This document shows positions 15,895 through 25,342 of a stretch of 64,000 bases of DNA, in pieces. The notes under the pieces were generated by a model. That model saw only the letters and a program-made list of their open reading frames with translations. It did not search any database and had not been told where the DNA came from. The stretch covers positions 62,001 to 126,000 of the forward strand of contig JAHJHI010000032.1 in NCBI GenBank assembly GCA_018824085.1, written 5' to 3'. The DNA comes from Gammaproteobacteria bacterium. Its GTDB lineage: Bacteria; Pseudomonadota; Gammaproteobacteria; Burkholderiales; Rhodocyclaceae. Both the position numbers and the translations under genes were made by a program. How positions within the stretch are numbered: the first letter of the stretch is position 1; every line of letters begins with the position of its first letter.

Positions 15895-17346
15895 TCAGTA
15901 GGCGTGACGGTCCTTCAGCACGCGAAACACCGTCAGGAAGATGATCTTCAGATCGAAGAACAGCGACCAGCGACGGACGTACTCGATGTCGAACTCGATG
16001 CGCTTGGCCATCTTCTCCAGCGTGTCGGTTTCGCCGCGCCAGCCGTTGATCTGCGCCCAGCCGGTGATGCCGGGCTTGACCTTGTGCCGGAGCATGTAGC
16101 CCGGGATGAGGCTGCGGAAGGATTCGTTCAGCGCGACCGGGTGCGGGCGCGGACCGACGATGGACATGCTGCCTTGCAGGACGTTGATGAACTGCGGCAG
16201 TTCGTCGAGCGACGTGCGCCGCAGGAAGGCGCCGAAGGGCGTCACGCGGGCGTCGTTGCGGGTGGCCTGGCGGAACGTGTTCTGGCCGTCCTCGGCCACG
16301 CTCATGGAGCGGAATTTCCAGACCTCTATCGGCTTGCCGTTCAGGCCGTAGCGGCGTTGCCTGAAGATGACCGGACCGGGCGACGTCAGCTTGATGCCGA
16401 TCGCGATCACCAGCATCGGCAATGCGATGAGCAGCAGGATGACGAAGGCGAGCAGCACGTCGGACACCTGCTTGGTCCACCCTTCGACGCCGTTGAACGG
16501 CGACTCGGACACCGTGAGCGTCGGGATGTCGCCGAGATAGGCGATCTGTGACTCCATGAGCCCGAATTCGAGGAAGTCCGGCACCAGATAGACCGACGCC
16601 GTGGTGTCCATCAACTGCATCATCTGGCTGCGGATGCGTTCGACCGCGCGCAGCGGCAGCGCGAGATAGATCACGTCGACCTCGGAGCGGTGCGCCGCCG
16701 CGAGCAGTTCCTCGAAGGTGCCGAGCGGCCGGCCGGACACGCCCTGTTCTTCGCGCGGCGTCAGCCGGTCGTCGAACACGCCGAGCAGGCGCAGGCCCAT
16801 CCATGATGAACGGTTGATCGTATCCACCACCTGTGCCGCCGACGCCGTGTTGCCGACGACGGCTGCGACCCGGTAGTTGCGTCCGGCCATGCGCACGGCG
16901 CGGAAGGCGTGCCGTACGACGATGCGCTGAAGCGACAGCGCGACCGGTGCCAGCACCAGCCACAGCGCAAGCGCGGGCATGTCCGCCAGATCCTGCGTGT
17001 AGCCGCCCATGAGCGCGCCGAGCGACAGGAAGGCCGACGTGATGCCCCAGGAGCTGACCACCTGGCGCAGTTCGGACAGCACGGGCGTCACGCGCCAGGA
17101 GCGGTAGAGGCCGTGACGCGACGCGATGAGCACGAACAGCAGCGTGCCGGTGGAATAGGCGAGCGTGATCGTGTCGTCATGCGGGCCGGTACCTGCGAGC
17201 AAGGTCGACACGTACAGCGCGGCGAGTATCGTGATCGCGTCGGTTATCGTGTAGATCGCCGTCAGGTGGGACGTGATCAGCGGACGCAGGTAGGCGCGCC
17301 CGACGTCGGTACGCGAGCCGGTTTCCTTTTCGAGTTTCACATTCAT
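15895..17346 (-). CDS. wcaJ: Undecaprenyl-phosphate sugar phosphotransferase (exopolysaccharide priming)
   Basis: Inner-membrane protein of 483 residues. Four N-terminal transmembrane helices are followed by a CoA-binding-like central domain (about 135-260, GRNYRVAAVVGN), one more hydrophobic segment, and the catalytic bacterial sugar transferase domain. The latter shows KLTSPGPVIFRQRRYG, KFRSM, MSIVGPRPHP and KPGITGWAQINGWRG. This is the WcaJ/EpsB class that transfers glucose-1-P or another hexose-1-P to undecaprenyl phosphate and starts the repeat unit. It is the last gene on the coding strand of the exopolysaccharide cluster. ATG 17346 gives the usual MNVKLEK beginning. Confidence 0.94.
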   Translation of the reverse strand: MNVKLEKETGSRTDVGRAYLRPLITSHLTAIYTITDAITILAALYVSTLLAGTGPHDDTITLAYSTGTLLFVLIASRHGLYRSWRVTPVLSELRQVVSSWGITSAFLSLGALMGGYTQDLADMPALALWLVLAPVALSLQRIVVRHAFRAVRMAGRNYRVAAVVGNTASAAQVVDTINRSSWMGLRLLGVFDDRLTPREEQGVSGRPLGTFEELLAAAHRSEVDVIYLALPLRAVERIRSQMMQLMDTTASVYLVPDFLEFGLMESQIAYLGDIPTLTVSESPFNGVEGWTKQVSDVLLAFVILLLIALPMLVIAIGIKLTSPGPVIFRQRRYGLNGKPIEVWKFRSMSVAEDGQNTFRQATRNDARVTPFGAFLRRTSLDELPQFINVLQGSMSIVGPRPHPVALNESFRSLIPGYMLRHKVKPGITGWAQINGWRGETDTLEKMAKRIEFDIEYVRRWSLFFDLKIIFLTVFRVLKDRHAY

Positions 17347-17377
17347 CACGGCTGTGTGCTCCGGTTGCCAGAGTGCA

Positions 17378-18403
17378 TCACGCGCGTCGCGCCTGCTTCT
17401 GTGGTTCGCCGAGTTGCGCGGCGCACCATGCGTAGGTCTGCGCCAGCCCCTGCGCAATCGATACGCGGGGTGCCCAGTCGAGCAGCTCGCGGGCCTTCGC
17501 ATAGTCGGCGGCGCGGTCGAGATCGCCCTCCGGCCGGCTGGTGTCGAAGTGGATCCTGATGTTCTTGCCCGACACGCGCACGACCTCTTCCGCAATTTCA
17601 CGGATCGACGTGCTGTAGTCCGGGCCGATCTGGATGACGCCGCGGTTCATGCCGCGTTCGACCACGGCGACCAGCGCGTCGACCGCATCCGACACGTAGA
17701 CGAAGGCGCGTCGCTGCCGCCCCGATCCCCATACGTCGAACGGTTCGAGCGGATAGCGCAGCGCCTTGCGCAACAGCGACGGTATGACCTGTGACTTGGC
17801 CGGCGACATTTCGCAGTGCGGCCCGTACACATTGTGGAAACGCAGCAGCCCGACCTCCATCAGGCCTTCGTTCATCGCGAGTTCGGCGTGGTACTCGCCC
17901 ATGAGCTTGGACCAGCCATAGGACGACTCCGGCTGGGCCGGATAGGCCTCTTCCTCGCGGAACAGCGGCGTGCCTTCGCTGACATCCATCTGGCGGTCGG
18001 TCGGATAGCTGCAGGCCGTGCCGACATAGACGTACTGCGGCACGCGGTTCGCGACCGCCGCCTGCAGCATGTTGGCGTCGATGCGCAGATTGGTGTTGAA
18101 CAGCGAGAACTGGTTGCCGAACACGTAGTTGATGCCGGCCACGACATCCGCGAGGTGATAGACGACGTCGCAGTCGCGGGTGACGATGTCGCAGGCAGCA
18201 GGGTCGGTCAGGTCAACGACGTGCAGCCGGCTGTCGAGATCGATTGCCGGAACGCCGCCCGGCGCCAGATTCTCGCGGTGGCCGCGCCACAGGTTGTCCG
18301 CCACGCTGACGTCCGCGCCGGCGGCCGCCAGCCGGGCCACCAGGTGGGATCCGATCTGTCCGGCACCGCCGGTGACCAGTACCCGTTTTCCATTCCAGTC
18401 CAT
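17378..18403 (-). CDS. NAD-dependent sugar epimerase/dehydratase (extended SDR)
   Basis: Protein of 341 residues. NAD-binding VTGGAGQIGSHL is at residues 10-21, the catalytic pair Tyr/Lys in SYGWSKLMGEYHAELAM, and the active-site Ser/Thr in GTACSYP. The motif set and the HNVYGPHCEMSPAKSQVIP region resemble GDP-mannose 3,5-epimerase and related GDP-sugar enzymes more than UDP-glucose 4-epimerases. AGGAAG stands 5 bp before the ATG. It supplies a nucleotide sugar for the exopolysaccharide; the exact donor cannot be fixed from sequence alone. Confidence 0.88.
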   Translation of the reverse strand: MDWNGKRVLVTGGAGQIGSHLVARLAAAGADVSVADNLWRGHRENLAPGGVPAIDLDSRLHVVDLTDPAACDIVTRDCDVVYHLADVVAGINYVFGNQFSLFNTNLRIDANMLQAAVANRVPQYVYVGTACSYPTDRQMDVSEGTPLFREEEAYPAQPESSYGWSKLMGEYHAELAMNEGLMEVGLLRFHNVYGPHCEMSPAKSQVIPSLLRKALRYPLEPFDVWGSGRQRRAFVYVSDAVDALVAVVERGMNRGVIQIGPDYSTSIREIAEEVVRVSGKNIRIHFDTSRPEGDLDRAADYAKARELLDWAPRVSIAQGLAQTYAWCAAQLGEPQKQARRA

Positions 18404-18431
18404 CACGCTTCCTTTCTGATTGAAGTGTGGT

Positions 18432-20102
18432 TCAGTCATCGCCGTGATCAAGCGCGTCTGCCAGGCGCAATGCCAACGCGACCACGGTCAGCGTGGGATT
18501 GGCATGGCTGCTGGTCGGCAGCGACGACGCGCTGGCGATGAACAGATTGGTCACGCCGTGGACGCGCAGATCCGCGTCCACGACGCCCTTGGCGGGATCG
18601 GCCGACATCCGTGTCGTACCGATGTGGTGTCCGAGCACGGCAGCCGACTCGGCGAGCCGCTCCCGTGCGTCGGGAAGGAATTCGAGCTGCCCCTTGTCCT
18701 GGCGCTGCAGTTCGGAAGCAAGCAATTCATGGGCCCGCCATACGGAATCGATATCCTGAGGCTGCACGCGGAAATCGAGCGCCAGACGCGGCATGCCCAA
18801 TGCGTCAACGCGGGGCAGCAGGCGCACGCGTGCATCGGGATGGGGCACCTGCTCCGACTGGAAGAACAGGTGGAAGCGGTTGTCCCGGCCGTCCGGCACC
18901 AGCGACGGCAGCCGCCGCTTCTGCAGGAAGCGGTTGCGGGCGAAGCCGGGCAGGATGGACACGACTTCCGGCGAACCCGACAGTACGTTGCGCAGATGAC
19001 GCCAGTACAGCGCGTACTTGCCGCTGCCCACGGCGTCGTTGTCGCGCCGCTTCTGGAACAGCTTCTTGGCGAGGAAGGCGGCCGACAGCAGCGCGCTGCC
19101 GTGCGTGGGGTCGTCCAGCAGGGGCCGGTCGAGCAGCAGATAGATGTTCAGCAGTTCGTGTTCGCGCTGCGCCGCTTCCGAAATCCACAGGCGCCGGCGC
19201 ACGAAGACGCCGGCGGCGTCGCGCTCGTAGGCCGACACGACCGGGCGCGGCGTGCGGAACTGCACGCGGGCGATGACGCCGTGGATGTGCGACATGTAGC
19301 CGCGGCCGAGCCAGCCCGAAGCGTCGCCGATGCCCGCGCGGCCGCCCTGGCGGGAGCACATCAGCAGGCGCGTGCTTTCCAGGCCGCCGCCGGTGAGCAC
19401 GACGCGGCGCGGCGTGACCCGGAAGCCGGTGCCGGCCGGTTTGCCGTCGGCCACCGGGCGACGCACCGTGAGCGACGTGACGCGCCCGCCGGCGTCGTCG
19501 GTATGGATTTCCGTGACGACCGCGCCGAGGATGACCCGTACTTGAGGCGATGCGGCGAGTTCGTCGCGATAGACGTCGCCGAAGCGGGTCGGCGGGCTCC
19601 AGCGCTCCAGCGTTCCGGTATCGATCGCGCCGTCGACGAAGCCGTCGATCATCGGCCCGGCGTCCGCGCCGAGCGCCGTGTCGACCCGGTAGGCGGCGTC
19701 GCCGCACTGCAGCCACGCGTGCGCGCTTTCGTAGTACGGGTCGAGCACCTCGGGCGCGAACGGCCAGCCGCTGTGCGGCACCCAGGGACGGTGCGCGAGG
19801 TCGATGCCGTCGTACGGAATGCAGCGACCGCCCCACAGCGACGTCGTGCCGCCGAGCTGGCGGTAGCGGGCCTGGTCGAGCGGCAGATGGCGCCGGCCTT
19901 CGGCGCCGTCATCGACGTCGCCGCGATAGAGCGCCTGCGCGTGGCCCGCGCGCTTCTTGCCGCCGGCCTCCAGCAGCAGCACGCGGTGCCCGCGCCGGGC
20001 CAGCGTCAGCGCCAGCGAAATGCCGGCCGCGCCGGCACCGACGACGCAGATGTCGCACTCGAGCGTGCTGGCGTCCGGGATGTCCTGGCTGTGCTCGATC
20101 AT
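18432..20102 (-). CDS. GMC-family FAD oxidoreductase
   Basis: Protein of 556 residues. FAD-binding VVGAGAAGISLALTLARRGH is near residues 20-39, the GGTTSLWGGRCIPYD loop near 85, and the GMC C-terminal domain holds the active-site HHIGTTRM and the closing NPTLTVVALALRLADAL. It has no signal peptide. GMC enzymes oxidise alcohols or sugars. Such a gene is unusual in an exopolysaccharide cluster; it overlaps the aldo-keto reductase gene by 4 bp, so the pair may oxidise and reduce the same sugar or aglycone in sequence. Substrate unknown. Confidence 0.88.
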   Translation of the reverse strand: MIEHSQDIPDASTLECDICVVGAGAAGISLALTLARRGHRVLLLEAGGKKRAGHAQALYRGDVDDGAEGRRHLPLDQARYRQLGGTTSLWGGRCIPYDGIDLAHRPWVPHSGWPFAPEVLDPYYESAHAWLQCGDAAYRVDTALGADAGPMIDGFVDGAIDTGTLERWSPPTRFGDVYRDELAASPQVRVILGAVVTEIHTDDAGGRVTSLTVRRPVADGKPAGTGFRVTPRRVVLTGGGLESTRLLMCSRQGGRAGIGDASGWLGRGYMSHIHGVIARVQFRTPRPVVSAYERDAAGVFVRRRLWISEAAQREHELLNIYLLLDRPLLDDPTHGSALLSAAFLAKKLFQKRRDNDAVGSGKYALYWRHLRNVLSGSPEVVSILPGFARNRFLQKRRLPSLVPDGRDNRFHLFFQSEQVPHPDARVRLLPRVDALGMPRLALDFRVQPQDIDSVWRAHELLASELQRQDKGQLEFLPDARERLAESAAVLGHHIGTTRMSADPAKGVVDADLRVHGVTNLFIASASSLPTSSHANPTLTVVALALRLADALDHGDD

Positions 20103-21043
20103 GGCTGAGTGTCCGTGGTCGCAGCGGCGCGTTCGAACGCGGCGACGTTCTGCGCGAGGTGGCCCCGGCAGCCCATGCCGGCGAGTGCGACGCCGACCGC
20201 CGGCGCGCGCAGCACGGCGGCCAGCGCCTGCGTGCGCGCCTGCACGTCCGTGGCGAGATGTCCGCCGCCGAACACTTCGCGCGCGATGATGCCGTGTCCG
20301 CGCTGCGCCAGCCCGGCCAGCGTATCCAGCGTGGCGGCGTCCAGCGCGTACTGTCCGTCGCGTACCCGTGGCGTCAGCGGCAGCTGCATGCAGGCAAGTC
20401 CCGACCACGCTGCGAAGGCGCCGGCATGTTCGCAGGCGACGACCGACACGCCGTAGTGCGCGAGCGCGCCTTGCTGGCGCAGGTCGTCCAGCAGGCGCCG
20501 CACGTCGTCGCGCGCGGCGACCTCGACCGGCGGGCTGTGCAGCAGCAGCAGGTCCAGCCGCTCGCGCCGCAGCCGTCGCAGGCTGTCCTCGACGCGCTGG
20601 CGCAGATAGGACGGTTCGAAGCAGGTGCGTTCGGCCTGCCGGCGCATCCGCGTCGTGTGCGCACGCGCGCCGCGCCAGCGGCGCAGCAGCGGTTGCAGCA
20701 GCGGCTTGGCCAGACGGATCACGGACTGCGACTGCGACAGATGCATGCCGACCTTGGTCGCGATGACGAGGTCGTCGTCAGTCGGCGCGAACAGTGCGCC
20801 GAGCAGGCGTTCGCTGTCGCCCTGACCATAGACGTCGGCGGTGTCGAAGAAATTGATGCCGGCGTCGCGCGCGGCGATCAGCGTGGCGCGGACCTCGGAC
20901 GGCGCGTGGCGCGTGCCCAGCGAGGCGATGGTCGAACACCCGAAACCGAGGCGCGACACGCGCAGCCCGCTCGCGCCGAGCGGCACGCGCCGGCCCAGTG
21001 CGCCGGTCGCTGGCGGGGACATGGAAGGCGGCGTCACGCTCAT
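20099..21043 (-). CDS. Aldo/keto reductase
   Basis: NADPH-dependent reductase of 314 residues with the full tetrad: Asp in NFFDTADVYG, Tyr in the same segment, Lys in VIATKVGMH and His in LLLLHSPP. The N-terminal LGASGLRVSRLGFGCS is typical. It lies between the GT4 gene and the GMC oxidoreductase with 4-bp overlaps on both sides, so it is co-translated within the exopolysaccharide operon. A keto-sugar or sugar-derived aldehyde is the probable substrate, by context only. Confidence 0.9.
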   Translation of the reverse strand: MSVTPPSMSPPATGALGRRVPLGASGLRVSRLGFGCSTIASLGTRHAPSEVRATLIAARDAGINFFDTADVYGQGDSERLLGALFAPTDDDLVIATKVGMHLSQSQSVIRLAKPLLQPLLRRWRGARAHTTRMRRQAERTCFEPSYLRQRVEDSLRRLRRERLDLLLLHSPPVEVAARDDVRRLLDDLRQQGALAHYGVSVVACEHAGAFAAWSGLACMQLPLTPRVRDGQYALDAATLDTLAGLAQRGHGIIAREVFGGGHLATDVQARTQALAAVLRAPAVGVALAGMGCRGHLAQNVAAFERAAATTDTQP

Positions 21044-22167
21044 CCCGCCAGCACGTTGCGATAGACCTGTTCGGTCTGCGTCGTCAGCGTGTCCCAGCCC
21101 AGGCGTGCGGCGGTGGCGTCGATGTGCGGCTGCATCGCCGCGCGCGCCGCGTCGTCGCCGAGGATGCGCACCATCGCGGCGGCCAGGCCGTCCGGCTCGG
21201 CCGGCTCGACCAGCAGGCCGTTGCGCCCGTCCTCGACGATCTCGCCGGCGCTCGCGATGCGCGTGGCGATGACCGGCTTGCCATAGCCGAAGGCGACCGG
21301 AATGACGCCGCTGTTCCAGCCGTATTCATAGGGCAGCACGATGACTTCGGCGCGCTCGAACCAGCCGGCCATGCTTTCGAAATCGACGTACTCCGGCACC
21401 AGCGACACGCGCTCGCCCAGACCCTGCTCGGCGATCGCTGCACGCAGTGGCTCAATGTCCATCATCGGCTTGCCGACTATCGCCAGATGGGCGTCGGGCA
21501 GCGCGGCGGCCACCTTCGGGAACGATTTGATGAGCGTCGGGATGCCCTTGCGCGTCTCGATCAGCCCGATGCACAGCGCGAGCTTGCGCCCCGCCGGCAC
21601 CGGCGCCGGGCGGGCGACGACGTCGCGGCGCAGGAACTCCAGCAGGTCGGGCACCGTGGACACCATGCTGTCCGTGACGTCCAGACCGAGCACGTCGCGC
21701 GACATCACGCGGTTTTCCTCGGAATTGAAGAAGGCGTAGGACAGGCGCTTCCAGAACCGGCGCAACGCCGGGTTGTGCCACGAACGGCGATTGTTCGACT
21801 GCAGCTCCTGCGGCGTATAGACGGCACGCGCATGGCGCGCCGGCGTCACGCTGCGCAGCGCGATGTCCAGCAGGTAGAGCAGGTCGGGGTGCTGGCCGCC
21901 CTGGTAGTGGATGATCTGCGGGCGCAGCGTGCACAGCACGCGCAGCAGTTCCATCCACTTTGCCGGATGCGGCTTGAGGCGGTCGATCGCCTGCACCATG
22001 CGGTAGTCGTGCGCGTAGGGCGCGAGCTCGCAGCCGAGGCCGGTGAGCATGGCGACGTCGTGGCCGCGCCGGCCCAGATGCGAGGCGAGGTTGTGGGCGT
22101 ATTGCACGGTGCCGGCGACCGGCGCCGGGCTCACCAGCAATACGCGCAGCGGATTGGCCGTCGTCAT
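21040..22167 (-). CDS. Glycosyltransferase family 4
   Basis: GT-B glycosyltransferase of 375 residues. The C-terminal donor-binding half shows EVIVLPYEYGWNSGVIPVAF and GKPVIATRIASAGEIVEDG, with the E-x7-E type arrangement of GT4. The N-terminal acceptor domain starts VLLVSPAPVAGTVQYAHNLASHL. No membrane segment, so it works at the cytoplasmic face on the undecaprenyl-linked repeat unit. It overlaps the neighbours on both sides by 4 bp. Confidence 0.92.
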   Translation of the reverse strand: MTTANPLRVLLVSPAPVAGTVQYAHNLASHLGRRGHDVAMLTGLGCELAPYAHDYRMVQAIDRLKPHPAKWMELLRVLCTLRPQIIHYQGGQHPDLLYLLDIALRSVTPARHARAVYTPQELQSNNRRSWHNPALRRFWKRLSYAFFNSEENRVMSRDVLGLDVTDSMVSTVPDLLEFLRRDVVARPAPVPAGRKLALCIGLIETRKGIPTLIKSFPKVAAALPDAHLAIVGKPMMDIEPLRAAIAEQGLGERVSLVPEYVDFESMAGWFERAEVIVLPYEYGWNSGVIPVAFGYGKPVIATRIASAGEIVEDGRNGLLVEPAEPDGLAAAMVRILGDDAARAAMQPHIDATAARLGWDTLTTQTEQVYRNVLAG

Positions 22168-23255
22168 GAGCCGGTGCCCCGGTAGGCGGCGAGCTGACCC
22201 AGCGTGACGTCACGCATGTCGGCGCCGGCGGCGTGCGCGAGATACCACTCGACGGTGCGTGCGACGCCGTCGGCGAGGCGCCAGCGCGGCTGCCAGTTCA
22301 GCGCGGTGTGCGCCCGCGTGCAGTCCAGCTTCAGGAAGTGCGCCTCGTGCGGCGCATCGGGCGGCGGGTCGTAGATCACCTGCGCGCCGGCCCAATGCGA
22401 CTGCGTGAGGTCGACCACCTCGCGCACGCTGCGGCAGTCCGCGTCTTCCGGGCCGAAGTTCCAGCCGTCGGCATGGGCGGCCGGCTCGCGCTCCAGCGCT
22501 TCGGCCAGCAGCAGATAGCCGCGCAGCGGCTCGACGACGTGCTGCCAGGGCCGTATCGCGCCGGGCGAGCGCACCACCAGCGCTTCGCCGCGCGAGAACG
22601 CGCGCATCGCGTCCGGCAGCAGGCGGTCCTGCGCCCAGTCGCCACCGCCGATGACGTTGCCGGCGCGCGCCGAGGCGATGGCGCAGGCGCCCGGCTGACC
22701 GAAGAAGGAGCGGCGCATCGCGCTGGTCACCAGTTCGGCGCAGCCCTTGCTGTTGCTGTACGGGTCGTGGCCGCCCATCGCGTCGTGTTCGCGATAGCCC
22801 CAGATCCACTCGCGGTTCTCGTAGCACTTGTCACTGGTCACCAGTACCGCGGCGCGCGCGCTGTCGACGCTGCGCAGCGCTTCGAGCAGATTGACGGTGC
22901 CCATGACGTTGGTGGCGTAGGTGTCGACCGGTTCGGCATAGGAGCGGCGCACCAGCGACTGCGCCGCCAGATGCAGCACGACGTCGGGCCGCGCCGCGAT
23001 CATGGCAGTGCGCAGGGCGTCGAGCTGGCGCACGTCGCCGCTCAGGTGCGTGATGCCTTCGGCCACGCGGGCGAGCGTGAACAGGTTCGGGTCACTCGGC
23101 GGCGCGAGCGAATAGCCGGTGACTTCGGCGCCCATGGATTGCAGCCACAGCGTGAGCCAGGCGCCCTTGAAACCGGTGTGCCCGGTCAGGAATACACGCC
23201 GGCCGCGCCAGAAGGCAGCGTCCGGCATGCGCTGCGGATCGGTGGCGGCACTCAT
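22164..23255 (-). CDS. rfbG: CDP-glucose 4,6-dehydratase
   Basis: Extended SDR enzyme of 363 residues. NAD-binding FLTGHTGFKGAWLTLWLQSMG is diagnostic for RfbG, with the catalytic segment containing GHDPYSNSKGCAELV (Tyr/Lys) and TSDKCYENREWIWGYRE. It converts CDP-glucose to CDP-4-keto-6-deoxyglucose. Start ATG 23255 overlaps the rfbF stop, so synthesis of the two enzymes is coupled. No RfbH dehydratase follows, so the 3-deoxy route to abequose, paratose or tyvelose is not supported here. Confidence 0.94.
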   Translation of the reverse strand: MSAATDPQRMPDAAFWRGRRVFLTGHTGFKGAWLTLWLQSMGAEVTGYSLAPPSDPNLFTLARVAEGITHLSGDVRQLDALRTAMIAARPDVVLHLAAQSLVRRSYAEPVDTYATNVMGTVNLLEALRSVDSARAAVLVTSDKCYENREWIWGYREHDAMGGHDPYSNSKGCAELVTSAMRRSFFGQPGACAIASARAGNVIGGGDWAQDRLLPDAMRAFSRGEALVVRSPGAIRPWQHVVEPLRGYLLLAEALEREPAAHADGWNFGPEDADCRSVREVVDLTQSHWAGAQVIYDPPPDAPHEAHFLKLDCTRAHTALNWQPRWRLADGVARTVEWYLAHAAGADMRDVTLGQLAAYRGTGS

Positions 23256-24025
23256 TCCCACACCTTCCAGGGCGCACGGTTGTCGGACCACTGCGCCTCC
23301 AGCGACTGCTTGTCGCGCAGCGTGTCCATCGGCTGCCAGAAACCTTCGTGCTGGAAGGCCATGAGCTGGTCGTCGGCCACGAGTTTCTCCAGCGGTTCGC
23401 GCTCCAGCGTGCTGTGATCGCCTTCGAGGTAGTCGAAGATGGCCGGCTCGAACACGAAGAAGCCGCCGTTGATCCAGCCGCTTTCGGTGATCGGCTTTTC
23501 GGCGAAGCGCTTGACCGCGCCGTCGTGGATGTCCAGCGCGCCGAAGCGCGCCGGCGGCCGCACGGCCGTGACCGTGGCGACCCGGCCGTGGCTGCGGTGG
23601 AAGGCCAGCAGCGCGCCGATATCGACGTCGGACACGCCGTCGCCGTAGGTGAGCATGAAGGTGCCGCCGTCTATGAGCCAGGGCTTGAGGCGCAGCAGGC
23701 GCCCGCCCGTCAGCGTGTCCAGCCCGGTGTCGATGACCGACACGTTCCAGTCCATGTCACTCGCATTGAGCAGGTGGCGCGTGCCGTCGCGCAGATTGAC
23801 CTGGTAGTCGTTGTGGAAGAGGTTGAAGTTCAGGAAGTAGTGCTTGATCAGTTCGCTCTTGTAGCCGCAGGCGACCATGAATTCCTGCATGCCGTGGTGG
23901 GCGTAGATGCGCATGATGTGCCACAGGATCGGCTTGCCGCCGATCTCGATCATGGGTTTCGGACGCAGGTCCGTTTCTTCGGAAATCCGCGTGCCGCGGC
24001 CGCCTGCAAGCAATACCACTTTCAT
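23252..24025 (-). CDS. rfbF: Glucose-1-phosphate cytidylyltransferase
   Basis: Nucleotidyltransferase of 257 residues. The N-terminal signature AGGRGTRISEETDLRPKPM and the following IGGKPILWHIMRIYAHHG are characteristic of RfbF, as are GYKSELIKHYFLNF and the DVDIGALLAFHRSHG segment. It makes CDP-glucose from CTP and glucose-1-phosphate, feeding the dehydratase encoded just downstream. Length matches the family. Confidence 0.96.
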   Translation of the reverse strand: MKVVLLAGGRGTRISEETDLRPKPMIEIGGKPILWHIMRIYAHHGMQEFMVACGYKSELIKHYFLNFNLFHNDYQVNLRDGTRHLLNASDMDWNVSVIDTGLDTLTGGRLLRLKPWLIDGGTFMLTYGDGVSDVDIGALLAFHRSHGRVATVTAVRPPARFGALDIHDGAVKRFAEKPITESGWINGGFFVFEPAIFDYLEGDHSTLEREPLEKLVADDQLMAFQHEGFWQPMDTLRDKQSLEAQWSDNRAPWKVWE

Positions 24026-24043
24026 AGTCTTCTCCCCTTTAAA

Positions 24044-25342
24044 TCAGAAAACGTACATCAGGCTCACCCGCAGGCGATTCCTGAACATTTCATAGTCGAT
24101 GTCCGGCACTTCGTCGTAGTCGCCCAGATAGCGCAGCATCAGCGACGTGTGCCGGTCGAGTGACTGCGACCAGGTCAGGCTCGGGCGCAGCAGCCGGACG
24201 GTGCTGCCGCCGGCTTCGCGCGGACGGTAGTGCGAGGCCTGCAGGCCGAGCGCCAGCTGCGCGCTGTCGCCGACACGCAGCCGCGCTTCGGCGCCCATGC
24301 GGTTCAGTGCGTACAGGCCGGACAGTCCGCCGATCTCCGTGATGTCGCGCTCCAGGCTCACTTCCCATTGACCGCGCGCGAAGGCGCCGGCCAGCGAGGC
24401 GGTCCCCACGACGGTGCCGCCGCCGCGCGCGTCGGCGTAACCGAGCGAGGCCTGGCCGAGCAGGCGTTGCGACAGGCGCACGTCGGCGGTGGCCCACAGC
24501 GCGGACACGTCGCGCCCCGGTGCCTGTTCGAAGCTGACGTCGCGCTGGCGCGCGCGCAGGCCGAGGCGCTTCAGCGCGTCGGTGCGCCGGCGCCATGCAA
24601 GGTCGATGTCCTGGCGCCAGGTGTCGGTGAACCGGGGGCGCACGGAGCGGTTGTCGGCGCCCGACCAGCGCAGCGAAAGCTCGTCGGCGGCGCCGGCCTG
24701 CCAGTCCAGCGCAACCGACGGCAGGTGGGTCTGCGCCGCATAGCGTCCGGACACGGTGACCGGCGATTGCGCCACCGGTTCGTGGCTGTGGAAATAGACG
24801 TCGAAGGCGCTCAAACCGACCGTTTCGCTCAGACGGTAGTAGGCGTTCACGAACAGCGAGGCGGCATCCAGCGTGTCGCCGTGGTCGAAGCTGTCGAGGT
24901 CGCGCAGCAGGTCGGCCGACGCGTCGACCTCCACGCGGTGGCGGCGTCCGCCGTCGACCCAGTTCGCGCCGGGCACCAGCAGCAGGGCGCTCGTGCTGCG
25001 GCGGTCGCGCGATGCGGCGAGCGCGTTGTCGGTGCTTTCGATCGACACGCTGCTGCGCCACTGCACGCCGTCCTGCGCGCCGCGCGGCGGAATGTCCACG
25101 CGGTTGCCGAGGTTCACCATGCTGCGCGCGGCCAGCGGAACGCGCAGATCACCGTGCCACTGGTCGCCGGAGCGCAGCTCGAATGCGTCGGCACCGGGCG
25201 ACAGGCCGAGCGCGCGGTTCAGCGCCACGTCGCGCTGTTCGCGCACCGGCATTTCGTAGGCGGCGCCATCCGCCTGCGCAGCGCCGTCCGGCGGATGCAG
25301 CAGGAACAGGGGCAGGACGGCCGTGATGGCGCGACGGTTCAT
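24044..25342 (-). CDS. Outer-membrane beta-barrel protein of exopolysaccharide clusters (EpsL-like)
   Basis: Protein of 432 residues with a signal peptide (MNRRAITAVLPLFLLHPPDG, cleavage near AAQA). The rest is rich in alternating aromatic/hydrophobic beta strands and ends in VSLMYVF, a terminal Phe typical of outer-membrane barrels. Similar barrels are found in betaproteobacterial WcaJ-type exopolysaccharide clusters. Its role is probably passage or anchoring of the polymer at the outer membrane. It overlaps the export-protein gene by 4 bp. Confidence 0.8.
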   Translation of the reverse strand: MNRRAITAVLPLFLLHPPDGAAQADGAAYEMPVREQRDVALNRALGLSPGADAFELRSGDQWHGDLRVPLAARSMVNLGNRVDIPPRGAQDGVQWRSSVSIESTDNALAASRDRRSTSALLLVPGANWVDGGRRHRVEVDASADLLRDLDSFDHGDTLDAASLFVNAYYRLSETVGLSAFDVYFHSHEPVAQSPVTVSGRYAAQTHLPSVALDWQAGAADELSLRWSGADNRSVRPRFTDTWRQDIDLAWRRRTDALKRLGLRARQRDVSFEQAPGRDVSALWATADVRLSQRLLGQASLGYADARGGGTVVGTASLAGAFARGQWEVSLERDITEIGGLSGLYALNRMGAEARLRVGDSAQLALGLQASHYRPREAGGSTVRLLRPSLTWSQSLDRHTSLMLRYLGDYDEVPDIDYEMFRNRLRVSLMYVF